Positions 34,036 to 42,091 of a stretch of 42,091 nt of DNA are shown one piece after another. Below the pieces are notes generated by a model. It searched no databases. It worked only from the letters and a program-made list of their open reading frames with translations, and had not been told where the DNA came from. The stretch covers positions 85,499-127,589 of the forward strand of contig CANQJW010000001.1 of the NCBI GenBank assembly GCA_947624345.1. Reading direction: 5' to 3'. Within the stretch, counting starts at the first letter, position 1, and each line of letters begins with the position of its first letter. Origin of the DNA: an uncultured Clostridia bacterium (lineage in GTDB: Bacteria > Bacillota > Clostridia > Oscillospirales > Ruminococcaceae). The position numbers and the translations under genes are program-made.

Positions 34036-34287
34036 AAGCTTTATCCTCCTTTATTCATTCTTACACGGTATACCAAAAGAAAGCCTCGAAATTTAAACAA
34101 TATATTCCTTTGGCACAAACAAAATATTCGCTATTTATATTATAACCTATAATTTTCAAAATAACAAGTAGTTTTGAAAAAAATAGCAAAATAAATAGTT
34201 TTTTATTTTTAATGTTTATAAGGATCAGTCGAATATAAGCCTATTACCTATAAATATTGGAATATTTGTAATAATATATTCTGCTTT
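34036..34287 (-). other. Intergenic region between pheT and ireB
   Basis: 252 bp, AT-rich. It holds the ireB promoter and a 5' UTR of about 95 nt. Behind pheT only a weak AAATATT/AATATTT dyad without a T run is seen, so no clear pheT terminator. No reading frame with a ribosome site is visible. Confidence 0.6.
34139..34167 (-). promoter_or_regulatory. Sigma-A promoter of ireB
   Basis: Minus strand TTGTTA (34167-34162), 17-nt spacer, TATAAT (34144-34139). Confidence 0.78.
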
Positions 34288-36702
34288 CTATGCTCTAAGC
34301 TCTGCTCCAAGCTCTTTAAGCGATGTTAAAACTCTTTTCATTGCAGCATCAGCTTGCTCATCTGTAAGAGTTCCCTCGTGAGAACGCATAGAAATTGAAT
34401 ATGAAACAGACTTCTTATCCTTTTCAATCTGTTCACCTTTATAAACGTCAAATAGTGTAACTTTTTCAAGCGTCTTACCGACTGCTGACTTAATTGCCTT
34501 TTCCAGTGATGCAACTGGTGTTTTATCATCACATACAAGTGATAAATCCCTTGTTACAGCAGGATATTTAGGAAGCGGCTTGTAGGTTTTCTCAACATCA
34601 GCCAAAGTCATCATTTCAGGAATATTGAGTTTTGCTATATATGTTCTTGTTCCTATCTCAAAATTTTCCTGAACAGCCGGATGAAGCTCACCTAAAATGC
34701 CAAACTGAACTCCTTTCTTTGATAATACAGCAACCCTTCCCGGATGAAAGGCTGAATACTCATTAAAGGCACAGTCATCTTTGGCAAGTTCAACGGTATA
34801 ATCGCTAATTGATAAAGTATTTAAAAGCTCTTCTACTATTCCTTTTAATGAATAGAAATCTACACCTCCGTTAGTATCATACATACCTATACAAAGGCGT
34901 ACAGGTTCGTTTGGTAGCTTACCGTCCTCAGTCTTGATATATTCATTTCCAAGTTCAAAGAGAGAGGCCTTCATATTTCTGTAATTATAGTTTCTTGCCA
35001 GTGTTTCACATATTGAAGGGATAATTGTAGTTCTCATTACAGATGTGTCCTCGCCTAGCGGATTTGTTATAGTAACAGCATCACGAAGACTGCTATCCAT
35101 ATCAAGAGCGATTTTATCAAAATATTTAGGCGATGTAAATGAATAAGTTTTAATTTCATTCAATCCGAGTGACACCATAGCATTCTGAACATTTTTTATA
35201 AATCTCTGCTCGGGTGTTCTTCTAGCCTCAGCAACACCCTTTATTATCGTAGACGGGATATTATTATATCCGTAAATTCTTGCAACCTCTTCTGCGATAT
35301 CAGCCTTGCCTTCAATATCAATTCTGACATAAGGTGCATAGCATTTTCCGTCACGAACCTCAAAATCAAGTCTTTCAAGGTATTCTATCATATCACTTTC
35401 CGGTATATTTGTTCCTAAAAAGCTGTTGATCCATTCAGGGTCAAAATCGACAGGATTATCCTTATCTTCAGAACAATCTTTATCAATAATCGTGTTATAA
35501 ACCTCTCCTGCACCAAGCTCTTCAACTAATTCAAAGGCTCTCATAATTGCAGGATAGCAATTTTTCGGACTAAGCCCCTTTTCAAACCTTGATGAAGCGT
35601 CGCTTCTCATACCCAGCTTCTTTGCAGTTCTTCTAACGCTTGCACCGTCAAAGCAGGCAGACTCAAAAACAACGGTAGTTGTATCATCCATGATACCGCT
35701 GTATTCTCCTCCCATAACTCCCGCAACTGCAACAGGCTTATCCTTATCGGCGATAACAAGCATTTCTTCACTTAATGTTCGCTCTTCACCGTCGAGAGTA
35801 ACTATTTTCTCACCTTGCTTAGCATTTCGTATTATTATGCTGTTTCCGTTTACATACCTTAAATCAAATGCGTGCATAGGCTGACCGTATTCAAGCATTA
35901 CATAGTTTGTTATATCAACAAAATTGTTTATAGGACGCACTCCGCTTGCACGAAGTCTTTCTCTCATCCATCTAGGCGACGGCTCAATTTTAACATTCTT
36001 AACTATTCCTGCAATATATCTTGAACACAGCTTTGGATTTTTGATCTCAACAGAAAGCTCATCTTCAATATTGCCGTCTATTCCCTTGTATGAAGGCTCT
36101 TTAAGCGTTCTCTTTATTCCATAGGTAGCAGCAGCTTCCCTTGCAAGTCCAAGAACAGAAAGACAGTCAGGTCTGTTAGAGGTTATCTCAAACTCAACTG
36201 TTATATCGTTGAATCCTATTGCCTCTTTTATATCTTTTCCGAGTGTTTTATCGCAATCGTCGCCCAAAATGAAAATTCCGTCCTCTATCGCATAAGGGAA
36301 GTCGAGTGTTGAAAGCCCCAATTCGTCAAGCGAACATAACATTCCGTTGCTCTCAACGCCACGAAGCTTTCCATTTTTTATCTTAACAGGTTTTTTATCG
36401 TGCAAAACTGTAGAATTGTTCAAAGCTACAGGAACATAGTCCCCAGCATTTACGTTTTGAGCGCCTGTAACAATCTGTAGCTGCTCCGTTCCCACATCTA
36501 CCTGACATATTACAAGGTGGTCGGAATTCTCATGCGGAACAACTGACAAAACCTTACCTACAACTACATTTGAAATGTCCTTGCCCTCAGGTGTATAACC
36601 TTCTACCTTTGAGCCTGACATTGTCATATCATAGCAAAAATCCTTTATATTCTTATCGCTGACGTCTACGAAATCATTCAGCCATTTCATTGATAAATCC
36701 AT
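34288..36702 (-). CDS. pheT: Phenylalanyl-tRNA synthetase beta subunit
   Basis: Beta subunit of the (alpha-beta)2 enzyme. An N-terminal EMAP/tRNA-binding domain (VVGKVLSVVPHENSDHLVICQVDVG), then B3/B4 editing (GMRSDASSRFEKGL), B5 (EEVARIYGYNNIP), the catalytic-like domain, and a C-terminal ferredoxin-fold anticodon-binding domain (KYPAVTRDLSLVCDD). 804 aa is full length. It starts 22 nt after pheS, under the same T-box control. Confidence 0.97.
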   Translation of the reverse strand: MDLSMKWLNDFVDVSDKNIKDFCYDMTMSGSKVEGYTPEGKDISNVVVGKVLSVVPHENSDHLVICQVDVGTEQLQIVTGAQNVNAGDYVPVALNNSTVLHDKKPVKIKNGKLRGVESNGMLCSLDELGLSTLDFPYAIEDGIFILGDDCDKTLGKDIKEAIGFNDITVEFEITSNRPDCLSVLGLAREAAATYGIKRTLKEPSYKGIDGNIEDELSVEIKNPKLCSRYIAGIVKNVKIEPSPRWMRERLRASGVRPINNFVDITNYVMLEYGQPMHAFDLRYVNGNSIIIRNAKQGEKIVTLDGEERTLSEEMLVIADKDKPVAVAGVMGGEYSGIMDDTTTVVFESACFDGASVRRTAKKLGMRSDASSRFEKGLSPKNCYPAIMRAFELVEELGAGEVYNTIIDKDCSEDKDNPVDFDPEWINSFLGTNIPESDMIEYLERLDFEVRDGKCYAPYVRIDIEGKADIAEEVARIYGYNNIPSTIIKGVAEARRTPEQRFIKNVQNAMVSLGLNEIKTYSFTSPKYFDKIALDMDSSLRDAVTITNPLGEDTSVMRTTIIPSICETLARNYNYRNMKASLFELGNEYIKTEDGKLPNEPVRLCIGMYDTNGGVDFYSLKGIVEELLNTLSISDYTVELAKDDCAFNEYSAFHPGRVAVLSKKGVQFGILGELHPAVQENFEIGTRTYIAKLNIPEMMTLADVEKTYKPLPKYPAVTRDLSLVCDDKTPVASLEKAIKSAVGKTLEKVTLFDVYKGEQIEKDKKSVSYSISMRSHEGTLTDEQADAAMKRVLTSLKELGAELRA

Positions 36703-36724
36703 AATATTGTCCTCCCCTCACGCA

Positions 36725-37744
36725 TTAAAACTGATTCAAGAAACGCAAATCGTTCTCAAACAACAGTCTCATATCGTTTATTCCGTATCTTCTCATAACT
36801 ATTCTCTCAAGACCAAGCCCAAACGCAAAACCTGAATAAACCTCAGGATCAATTCCGCAGTTTGCCAAAACCTTCGGGTGTACCATTCCTGCGCCTAAAA
36901 GCTCAATATATCCCTCGTCCTTACACATTGAACAGCCCTTTCCGCCACAGTTGAAGCACATTACGTCAACCTCGGCACTGGGCTCTGTAAACGGAAAATG
37001 ATGCGGACGAAGTCTTATCTTGCAGTCATCACCGTAAAGACGTTTCATAAGCAGCTCTAAAGTTCCTACCAAATCAGACATTGTGATACCCTTGTCAACC
37101 ACCAGTCCCTCAATTTGATGGAACAGCGGTGAATGTGTTGCGTCAACTGCGTCCGAACGGTAAACTCTACCCGGAGAAATTATTCTTATTGGCGGCTTTT
37201 TCTCCTCCATAACGTGTACCTGAACCGACGAAGTCTGAGTTCTTAGAAGTATATTGTCAGTAATGTAAAACGTATCCTGAGTATCCCTTGCAGGGTGATC
37301 GGGCGGAAGATTAAGAGCCTCAAAGTTATAATAATCGTATTCAACCTCTGGGCCGTCTGCAACATCAAATCCCATACCCATAAAGATTTCTTCAATATCA
37401 TTCATTACAATATTCAATGGGTGAAGCTTTCCTATTGTTGCTTTTTGTCCCGGAAGCGTGACATCAAGTTCCTCATCTTTAAGTTTTTTCTCCAATACCT
37501 GAGCCTTAATTTCCTTAACACGGTTTGTTAAAGATTCTTCAATCTCTGCTCTGACTTGATTTGCCAGCTGTCCGATAACAGGGCGTTCCTCAGGTGACAG
37601 CTTACCCATTTGCTTTAAAATAGATGTAAGCTCGCCCTTTTTACCCAAGAATTTTACCCTTAATTCCTCCAGAGCCTTAGTATCGTTTACCTTTGAAAGC
37701 TCATCCTTTGCAAGCGACTTGATTTTTAAAAGTGCATCTTTCAT
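36725..37744 (-). CDS. pheS: Phenylalanyl-tRNA synthetase alpha subunit
   Basis: Catalytic class II subunit. Coiled-coil N-terminus (about 1-90), then [37 protein letters not shown] (motif 2 area), [33 protein letters not shown], and motif 3 [31 protein letters not shown] stretch is present in the insert, as in many Firmicute PheS. 339 aa. RBS AAGGAGGAT. It is preceded by a T-box. Confidence 0.97.
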   Translation of the reverse strand: MKDALLKIKSLAKDELSKVNDTKALEELRVKFLGKKGELTSILKQMGKLSPEERPVIGQLANQVRAEIEESLTNRVKEIKAQVLEKKLKDEELDVTLPGQKATIGKLHPLNIVMNDIEEIFMGMGFDVADGPEVEYDYYNFEALNLPPDHPARDTQDTFYITDNILLRTQTSSVQVHVMEEKKPPIRIISPGRVYRSDAVDATHSPLFHQIEGLVVDKGITMSDLVGTLELLMKRLYGDDCKIRLRPHHFPFTEPSAEVDVMCFNCGGKGCSMCKDEGYIELLGAGMVHPKVLANCGIDPEVYSGFAFGLGLERIVMRRYGINDMRLLFENDLRFLNQF

Positions 37745-37772
37745 TTATAATCCTCCTTAATAAAATAAAAAA

Positions 37773-37998
37773 GCCCTATCCTATCAGGACAAGACCGTAT
37801 CTTGCTATACCACCTAAAGGTTAAAAGAGCCAACACTCCCCTGAATTTTAACGGTTTCAAAATCCGTTTCCGCTTACAATAAAAACTTCGGCAGAACCAC
37901 TCGTGAGTGAACTTCAGTTTGATCTAACTTAGGGAATTTTCAGCAGACATTCCCCTCTCTGAAAGCTATACTGCAAACCTACTCTCTCAGTCATAATG
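37773..37998 (-). promoter_or_regulatory. T-box riboswitch controlling pheS-pheT (Phe)
   Basis: A leader of about 225 nt on the minus strand. Features: stem I with an AGTA motif (GAGAGAGTAGG), a likely specifier TTC (Phe) at 37911-37909 in the context GAAGTTCA, the T-box core AGGTGGTATAGC (37815-37804), and the terminator stem GTCTTGTCC / GGATAGGGC (37795-37787 and 37781-37773, several G-T pairs) followed by six T. Uncharged tRNA-Phe should pair with the specifier and the T-box and stop termination. Confidence 0.9.
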
Positions 37999-38007
37999 TT
38001 TAAAAAT

Positions 38008-38036
38008 AATATATCACAATAAATTTCCTTTGTCAA
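38008..38036 (-). promoter_or_regulatory. Sigma-A promoter of the pheST T-box transcript
   Basis: Minus strand TTGACA (38036-38031), 17-nt spacer, TATATT (38013-38008). Confidence 0.85.
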
Positions 38037-38129
38037 GCAAAAAACTCAAATTTTTTTCAGATTTAAAGTTATTAAAAAAGACTTTATCTGTTTTGAATTC
38101 TATGATAAAATAAAAACACGAAATTTATT
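38037..38129. other. AT-rich spacer between divergent pheS and ECF sigma promoters
   Basis: 93 bp, strongly AT-rich, without dyads or reading frames that I can support. Confidence 0.5.
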
Positions 38130-38155
38130 TGTAACGTTTTTCATTTTAATACGTC
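38130..38155 (+). promoter_or_regulatory. ECF-type promoter of the sigma/anti-sigma pair
   Basis: TGTAAC (38130-38135), a 16-nt spacer and CGTC (38152-38155). This matches the TGAAAC-N16-CGTC pattern used by Bacillus ECF sigma factors such as SigW, SigM and SigV with one change, and suggests the sigma factor transcribes its own gene. Confidence 0.75.
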
Positions 38156-38199
38156 TAATAGACAGCAAAAGATCTTTTGTATACTGCAAAGCTGAGGAG

Positions 38200-38721
38200 G
38201 TGGCTTTTATCAGAAACAAGAAAAAAGATGAATCTTTACAAAAGGGTCTGCTTGAGACAGACTACACTCTTGTATTCAGATATACGCTTTCCCTTTGTAA
38301 AGATGAAAATCTGGCACAGGATATTACTCAGGAAACATTTCTAAAGGCTTTGAAATCAAAAGAAAAGTTTTCGGGAAACTCTAAAGAAAGCACCTGGCTT
38401 TGCGCAATAGCAAAAAATTTATGGCTTGATTATTTAAAAAAGCAAGGCAGATTGATTGACTTTGATGATAGTCATTTAAGCGAAAACTCCTTTTCCATTG
38501 AAGAAAGCATTGCCGATACCGATACCGCAATGCGTATACATATGGTACTGCACACATTGCATGAGCCTTACAAGGAGGTTTTCTCACTTAGAGTTTTCAG
38601 TCAGCTATCCTTCAAAAGTATTGCAGGCATTTTTGAAAAAACCGAAAGTTGGGCACGCGTAACATATCATCGTGCCAAAAGAATTATTACAGAAAAACTT
38701 AGAAAGGACGGATTAATATGA
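38200..38721 (+). CDS. ECF-subfamily RNA polymerase sigma factor
   Basis: A sigma-70 family group 4 factor of 173 aa. Region 2 is seen in YTLVFRYTLSLCKDENLAQDITQETFLKAL and WLCAIAKNLWLDYL; region 4 in PYKEVFSLRVFSQLSFKSIAGIFEKTESWARVTYHRAKRII. The only start found is GTG 38200, which oddly overlaps the GAGGAGG box (38194-38200). The same box stands 8 nt before an ATC codon at 38209, so initiation may be non-standard. The next gene starts within its stop codon (ATGA). An ECF-type promoter lies upstream. Confidence 0.93.
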   Translation: MAFIRNKKKDESLQKGLLETDYTLVFRYTLSLCKDENLAQDITQETFLKALKSKEKFSGNSKESTWLCAIAKNLWLDYLKKQGRLIDFDDSHLSENSFSIEESIADTDTAMRIHMVLHTLHEPYKEVFSLRVFSQLSFKSIAGIFEKTESWARVTYHRAKRIITEKLRKDGLI

Positions 38722-39515
38722 GTGAAAATAATATTAACTGCGATATAGTGAAAGATTTGCTTCCGCTTTATCACGACAATGTAGTAAGCGATACTACTGC
38801 AATGGCCGTTGAGGAGCATTTAAGCGGATGTGAGGATTGTTCAAAGGAATATGAAAGCCTACGAACAGAGCTTACAACAAATATTATCGGAGAGAAAAAG
38901 GGTGTTAAAGACCTTCTAAAAATTATCAAGCACAAAGGACTCATTAAGGGTATAACTATTGCAGTTTTATGCTTTGCTGTGCTTTTGAGTTCATTTTTTG
39001 TGCTTACTCAGGTTCCTGTGAAAACTATATCCGGTGACAATTTATACGCAAACAGAGTCTATAAATGTGACGGCGTATTCTTTGTTTTTTATAACCGAGA
39101 AGGTGTGTTTTCAAAAACATTTGGAAAAGAAGAGCTTAGCAAAAACGGAAAGCAACTTGAAATTAATATAAAAGCTCCTGTTATTGATCTTCAATCATTA
39201 TTTAGCACTAACAAAGAAAAAAGCAAAATATATAAAATGGATTGGATAACTGATAACTGCTATGAAAATGTCGACAAGCTTACACTAAACGGCAAGGTAA
39301 TATGGAGTGAGGAGCAAAACGGTAAAGATGAAATACCTGACTATATCAAGGAATATGTATATCAACCTGTTACCTTTGGAGATAATGAAGAAGAAAATAG
39401 TCCAGAAACTATAATGTTTGGAGGCAACCAGGTTACAGTTCAATATAGCGATGGTTCAAGCAAGGTATGGGATATAGACGGAAAACTTATTTCGGATAAT
39501 ACTGTAACTGAATAA
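38718..39515 (+). CDS. Anti-sigma factor with zinc-finger (ZAS-like) domain
   Basis: The N-terminal cytoplasmic domain contains Cys8, then EEHLSGCEDC with His34-x3-Cys38-x2-Cys41, the zinc-binding anti-sigma pattern (zf-HC2). One membrane segment follows (about 77-96), then an extracytoplasmic sensor part of about 165 residues that I do not recognise; it contains YKCDGVFFVFYNREGVFSKTF and VQYSDGSSKVWDIDG. Overlap with the sigma gene by 4 nt ensures balanced synthesis. The signal it senses is unknown. Confidence 0.9.
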   Translation: MSENNINCDIVKDLLPLYHDNVVSDTTAMAVEEHLSGCEDCSKEYESLRTELTTNIIGEKKGVKDLLKIIKHKGLIKGITIAVLCFAVLLSSFFVLTQVPVKTISGDNLYANRVYKCDGVFFVFYNREGVFSKTFGKEELSKNGKQLEINIKAPVIDLQSLFSTNKEKSKIYKMDWITDNCYENVDKLTLNGKVIWSEEQNGKDEIPDYIKEYVYQPVTFGDNEEENSPETIMFGGNQVTVQYSDGSSKVWDIDGKLISDNTVTE

Positions 39516-39523
39516 TGTTATAA

Positions 39524-39560
39524 AAAAACCAGAGGAGCAAAATTCATTCCTCTGGTTTTT
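39524..39560. terminator. Bidirectional terminator after the anti-sigma gene
   Basis: Perfect 13-bp stem AAAAACCAGAGGA (39524-39536) and TCCTCTGGTTTTT (39548-39560) around an 11-nt loop, with A and T runs on both sides. It serves the convergent gene at 39559-40137 too, whose stop lies within it. Confidence 0.9.
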
Positions 39561-40137
39561 ATATGTCATTCCAATTTTTCCAATTATAATCAGGATCATC
39601 TTTGTCAAAAGTCTCATCAGCACTTAAATCTCTATATTCCTTCTTAGGATATTTGATTTCTTTATACAAATTGTTTATAAGATAAAGTTTAGCGTCTGTA
39701 TCACAGAAATACATTGAAACAATCTCGCCGCTTTTCATCTTAAACTGTAAATTTCCAAAAGCGTCCTGAGATGTAGATTGAATGTCATTATAAAAAACAG
39801 TAACTTCCTTGTAATTTGTCTTTTTCAAATTGAAAAGCCTTGCCTGCTTGTGTTCAATATGGTCATCATATATTTTGGTATAAGCACCGCTGTCCTCCTG
39901 ACGCTTAACAACCATTAAAATCAGACAGTTAAACACAATACACAGTAAAAGAATAAAAGCAGTCAAAATTTTAAGCCAGATTGTAGGTACTCTCCACAGC
40001 AAAATGCAAATCACAACAAGAAGAATAATATTCTGAATTTTTAACCTTTTTATCTTTTTATTCACTTTTATACGCTCTCCTGCCTGTTCAATTTGTTCAG
40101 AGGCAGACAGCTTTTTCGGAAATTTATATAACAGCAT
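39559..40137 (-). CDS. Unrecognised membrane protein with two TM segments
   Basis: 192 aa. A basic N-terminus, two adjacent membrane segments (about residues 33-50 and 54-76), then a soluble C-terminal domain of about 115 residues with many beta-type stretches (DDHIEHKQARLFNLKKTNYKEVTVFYNDIQS) and an acidic tail (DPDYNWKNWNDI). The layout resembles YcxB-like or bacterial-PH-domain membrane proteins, but I cannot assign a family. ATG 40137 follows AGGTGATAAT; the frame reaches to 40152 without a better site. A 10-bp dyad lies just upstream. Confidence 0.75.
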   Translation of the reverse strand: MLLYKFPKKLSASEQIEQAGERIKVNKKIKRLKIQNIILLVVICILLWRVPTIWLKILTAFILLLCIVFNCLILMVVKRQEDSGAYTKIYDDHIEHKQARLFNLKKTNYKEVTVFYNDIQSTSQDAFGNLQFKMKSGEIVSMYFCDTDAKLYLINNLYKEIKYPKKEYRDLSADETFDKDDPDYNWKNWNDI

Positions 40138-40154
40138 ATTATCACCTAGCAAAT

Positions 40155-40180
40155 ATAGTAAATGTTTTTACATTTACTAT
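40155..40180 (-). promoter_or_regulatory. Dyad, possible operator before the membrane protein gene
   Basis: ATAGTAAATG (40155-40164) and CATTTACTAT (40171-40180), a perfect 10-bp inverted repeat with a 6-nt spacer, ending 18 nt before the start codon. TACTAT on the minus strand could be a -10 element, so a repressor bound here would block it. No matching regulator is seen nearby. Confidence 0.5.
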
Positions 40181-40195
40181 CGTAGTTAATTTTTT

Positions 40196-40356
40196 AGGGA
40201 AAGCCCTCTCTTGCAGGGCTTTCCCTCTTTTAAAATAGTCCAGTGGACTATTTTAAAATTCACCCTTTTCGGAGCGCACTCCGTAAGAGATTTCGCTGAC
40301 GGCTCGTCAGCGACAGGGCTCTGCCCTTGACCCACAAGCCTTTTGAAAAAGGCTTG
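40196..40356. repeat. Array of six consecutive hairpins
   Basis: Six inverted repeats in 161 bp: 40196-40226 (12-bp stem), 40228-40258 (14 bp), 40270-40283 (5 bp), 40294-40312 (7 bp), 40315-40327 (5 bp) and 40335-40356 (10 bp), all without mismatches. It is more GC-rich than its surroundings and has no reading frame of note. From memory, similar strings (GGGTCAAGGGCAGAGCCC type) are scattered between genes in Ruminococcus-like genomes, so I take it for an intergenic repeat element. It may also end transcription from the acyl-CoA synthetase gene. Confidence 0.7.
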
Positions 40357-40423
40357 AGCGAAAACTTTTGAATTAACGCTAAGCCTTTTTATAGATTAAA
40401 CAAATATATAGTTCTCTTGTATT

Positions 40424-42091
40424 TTATTTATTCTTCTTAGCGTCCTCCTCACGGATCTGCACTCTTCTGATTTTTCCGCTTATGGTTTTCGGAAGCTCGT
40501 CAACAAACTCAACTATTCTAGGATATTTGTAAGGAGCAGTCGCATTCTTAACATATGTTTGCAGCTCTTTTGCAAGCTCATCACTGCCGGTATAGCCCTT
40601 TGCAAGTACGATAGTAGCCTTAACAACATTACCTCTTATCGGGTCTTTTGCCGCAGTAACAGCACACTCTAAAACGCTAGGATGCTCCATAAGTACAGAT
40701 TCAATCTCAAACGGTCCTATTCTGTATCCGGACGCCTTGATAACATCGTCGGTTCTTCCGACATACCAATAGTATCCGTCCTCGTCCTTCCAAGCGGTAT
40801 CGCCTGTGTGATAGATATTATCGTGCCAGTTCTCGTTTGTAGCCTCTTCATTCCTGTAATACTCAACAAATAAACACTTCTGCTTTCTGCCGTTTGTTCT
40901 GATAACCATTTCGCCCGTTTCACCAACAGGACAGGAATTTCCGTTCTCGTCAACAATATCCATATTATAAATCGGGGTAGGCTTACCCATAGAGCCGGGC
41001 TTTGGTTCCATACCAACCATTGTTGCAGCGCATACAACTGTTTCTGTCTGACCGAAGCCCTCCATAATTTTCAAGCCAGTATACTCATAAAACTTGTTGA
41101 AGACCTCAGCATTCAAAGCTTCTCCGGCAGTTGTAGCATATTTGAGGTTTGAAAGGTCATAGTTTTCAATTCCCTCTTTTATAAAGAAACGATACATAGT
41201 TGGCGGTGCACAGAAAGATGTAATTTTATAATCCTGAATAACCTTAAGCATCTGATCTGGGTGGAATCTGTCAAAATCATAAATAAACTCAGTTGCTCCG
41301 CATGTAAGCTGACCGAACATCTTTCCCCATGCACATTTTCCCCAGCCGCTCTCTGAGATTGTAAGATGCAGAGTGCCGTCAGAAATATTATGCCAGTGCT
41401 TAGCAGTGATTATGTGACCGATTGTATAATAGTGATTATGCAGAACCATCTTTGGGTATCCTGTTGTTCCCGATGAGAAATATAACAGCATCGGATCTTC
41501 AACATTGTTCTCAATTCTATCAAGAGTTTTAGGATATTTAGCCGACTCCTCCATAAGATTGGTCCAGCCTTCTCTGTTGCCTCTTGCAATAAACTTCTCT
41601 TTGATGCCATTATACTTCTTTATAGAATTCTCAACAATTTCAGGAACATTATCATCAACTGTTGTACATATGTACTCAACGCTTGCTGCTTCAAAACGAT
41701 AAACATAGTCTTTTTCCTTTAACTGAGCAGTTGCAGGAATAAAGATTGCTCCGATTTTCATAAGTGCATAAGCCGCAAGCCAAAACTCATAATGCCTTTT
41801 AAGAACAAGCATTACCTTATCGCCTTTTTTTATTCCATGATCCAAAAACATGTTTGCAAACTGGTTGCTCATTTCAGAAATATCTTTATAGGTAAACTTT
41901 CTTTCTTCACCCTCTTCATGTACCCAATAAAGGCATATACGCTTAGGGTCAATCCTTGCGATTTCGTCAATAACATCATATGCAAAGTTGTAATTAGGCT
42001 CAGGATTTGCCTCAAACTTTGAAACTACTCCCGTCTTTTCATCAAATTCCTCTATTACGAATCGTTTGTAAAAATCATTCAAATTAACACT
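40424..42091 (-). CDS. AMP-forming acyl-CoA (acetyl-CoA-like) synthetase, 5' end at the window edge
   Basis: Activates a carboxylic acid to acyl-AMP and then acyl-CoA. Seen: the P-loop LYFSSGTTGYPKMV, EGFGQTE, YHTGDTAWKDEDGYYWYVGRTDD, KASGYRIGPFEIE, and near the end PKTISGKIRR with the catalytic Lys. About 552 aa are visible from TTG 42082. That TTG has no ribosome site in the 9 nt left, and the frame stays open upstream (Ser-Val-Asn-Leu-Asn-Asp), so the real start is probably just outside. Substrate is uncertain; medium-chain or aromatic acids are as possible as acetate. No clear terminator other than the hairpin array follows. Confidence 0.92.
   Translation of the reverse strand, partial: SVNLNDFYKRFVIEEFDEKTGVVSKFEANPEPNYNFAYDVIDEIARIDPKRICLYWVHEEGEERKFTYKDISEMSNQFANMFLDHGIKKGDKVMLVLKRHYEFWLAAYALMKIGAIFIPATAQLKEKDYVYRFEAASVEYICTTVDDNVPEIVENSIKKYNGIKEKFIARGNREGWTNLMEESAKYPKTLDRIENNVEDPMLLYFSSGTTGYPKMVLHNHYYTIGHIITAKHWHNISDGTLHLTISESGWGKCAWGKMFGQLTCGATEFIYDFDRFHPDQMLKVIQDYKITSFCAPPTMYRFFIKEGIENYDLSNLKYATTAGEALNAEVFNKFYEYTGLKIMEGFGQTETVVCAATMVGMEPKPGSMGKPTPIYNMDIVDENGNSCPVGETGEMVIRTNGRKQKCLFVEYYRNEEATNENWHDNIYHTGDTAWKDEDGYYWYVGRTDDVIKASGYRIGPFEIESVLMEHPSVLECAVTAAKDPIRGNVVKATIVLAKGYTGSDELAKELQTYVKNATAPYKYPRIVEFVDELPKTISGKIRRVQIREEDAKKNK

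Noticed and set aside
37803-38000. A small gene in the pheS leader
   Set aside because: The conserved T-box features explain the region; no frame with a ribosome site was found.
40196-40356. CRISPR array
   Set aside because: The hairpins differ in sequence and length and there are no identical direct repeats or spacers of uniform size.

Overview
This 42-kb window is ordinary chromosome of a low-GC, anaerobic, spore-forming Clostridia-type Firmicute, probably Ruminococcus/Oscillospiraceae-like. The evidence is the complete spoIIIAA-AH operon, yqfD and a PdaA-like cortex deacetylase, a SCIFF ranthipeptide with its radical-SAM maturase, ThyX instead of ThyA, a T-box in front of pheST, and the classic Firmicute gene orders yqfD-phoH-ybeY-era-yqzL-recO and asp23-nusB-xseAB-ispA-dxs-tlyA-nadK-argR-recN. 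Nothing points to a phage, plasmid, insertion sequence or CRISPR array. Species-level placement is inference.

Layout. (1) 1-6721, plus strand: a sporulation, ribosome-maturation and repair cluster (yqfD 3' part, phoH, ybeY, era, yqzL, recO, mutS2). (2) 6768-7891: a Xer-type tyrosine recombinase with a strong sigma-A promoter and a perfect 14-bp inverted repeat in its 5' UTR. (3) 14510-7895, minus strand: a seven-gene thymidylate/one-carbon operon (thyX, tmk, DUF2156, DJ-1, 5-formyl-THF cyclo-ligase, mltG, U32 peptidase) with a promoter and a structured leader of about 180 nt. (4) 28569-14533, minus strand: spoIIIAA-AH, then asp23-nusB-(decayed M22-family gene)-xseA-xseB-ispA-dxs-tlyA-nadK-argR-recN; a separate sigma-A promoter directly behind spoIIIAH uncouples the housekeeping genes from sporulation. 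(5) 31288-28696, minus strand: yajC, a TIGR04086 membrane protein, the SCIFF precursor peptide and its radical-SAM maturase. (6) 33781-31323: two lipoproteins acting on polysaccharide (PdaA-like deacetylase; GHL10/DUF187 glycoside-hydrolase-like). (7) ireB alone with its own promoter; pheS-pheT under a Phe T-box. (8) 38130-39515, plus strand: an ECF sigma factor and its zinc-finger anti-sigma factor behind an ECF-type promoter. (9) 39559-40356: an unrecognised membrane protein with a dyad upstream, next to an array of six consecutive hairpins. (10) an AMP-forming acyl-CoA synthetase running off the right edge.

Most genes are recognisable housekeeping or sporulation genes. The less expected items are the four-way-junction RNA in the thyX leader, the remnant of an M22-family gene between nusB and xseA, the palindrome before xer, the six-hairpin array, and the control elements around the SCIFF genes. 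All calls come from reading the sequence; no database search was run.
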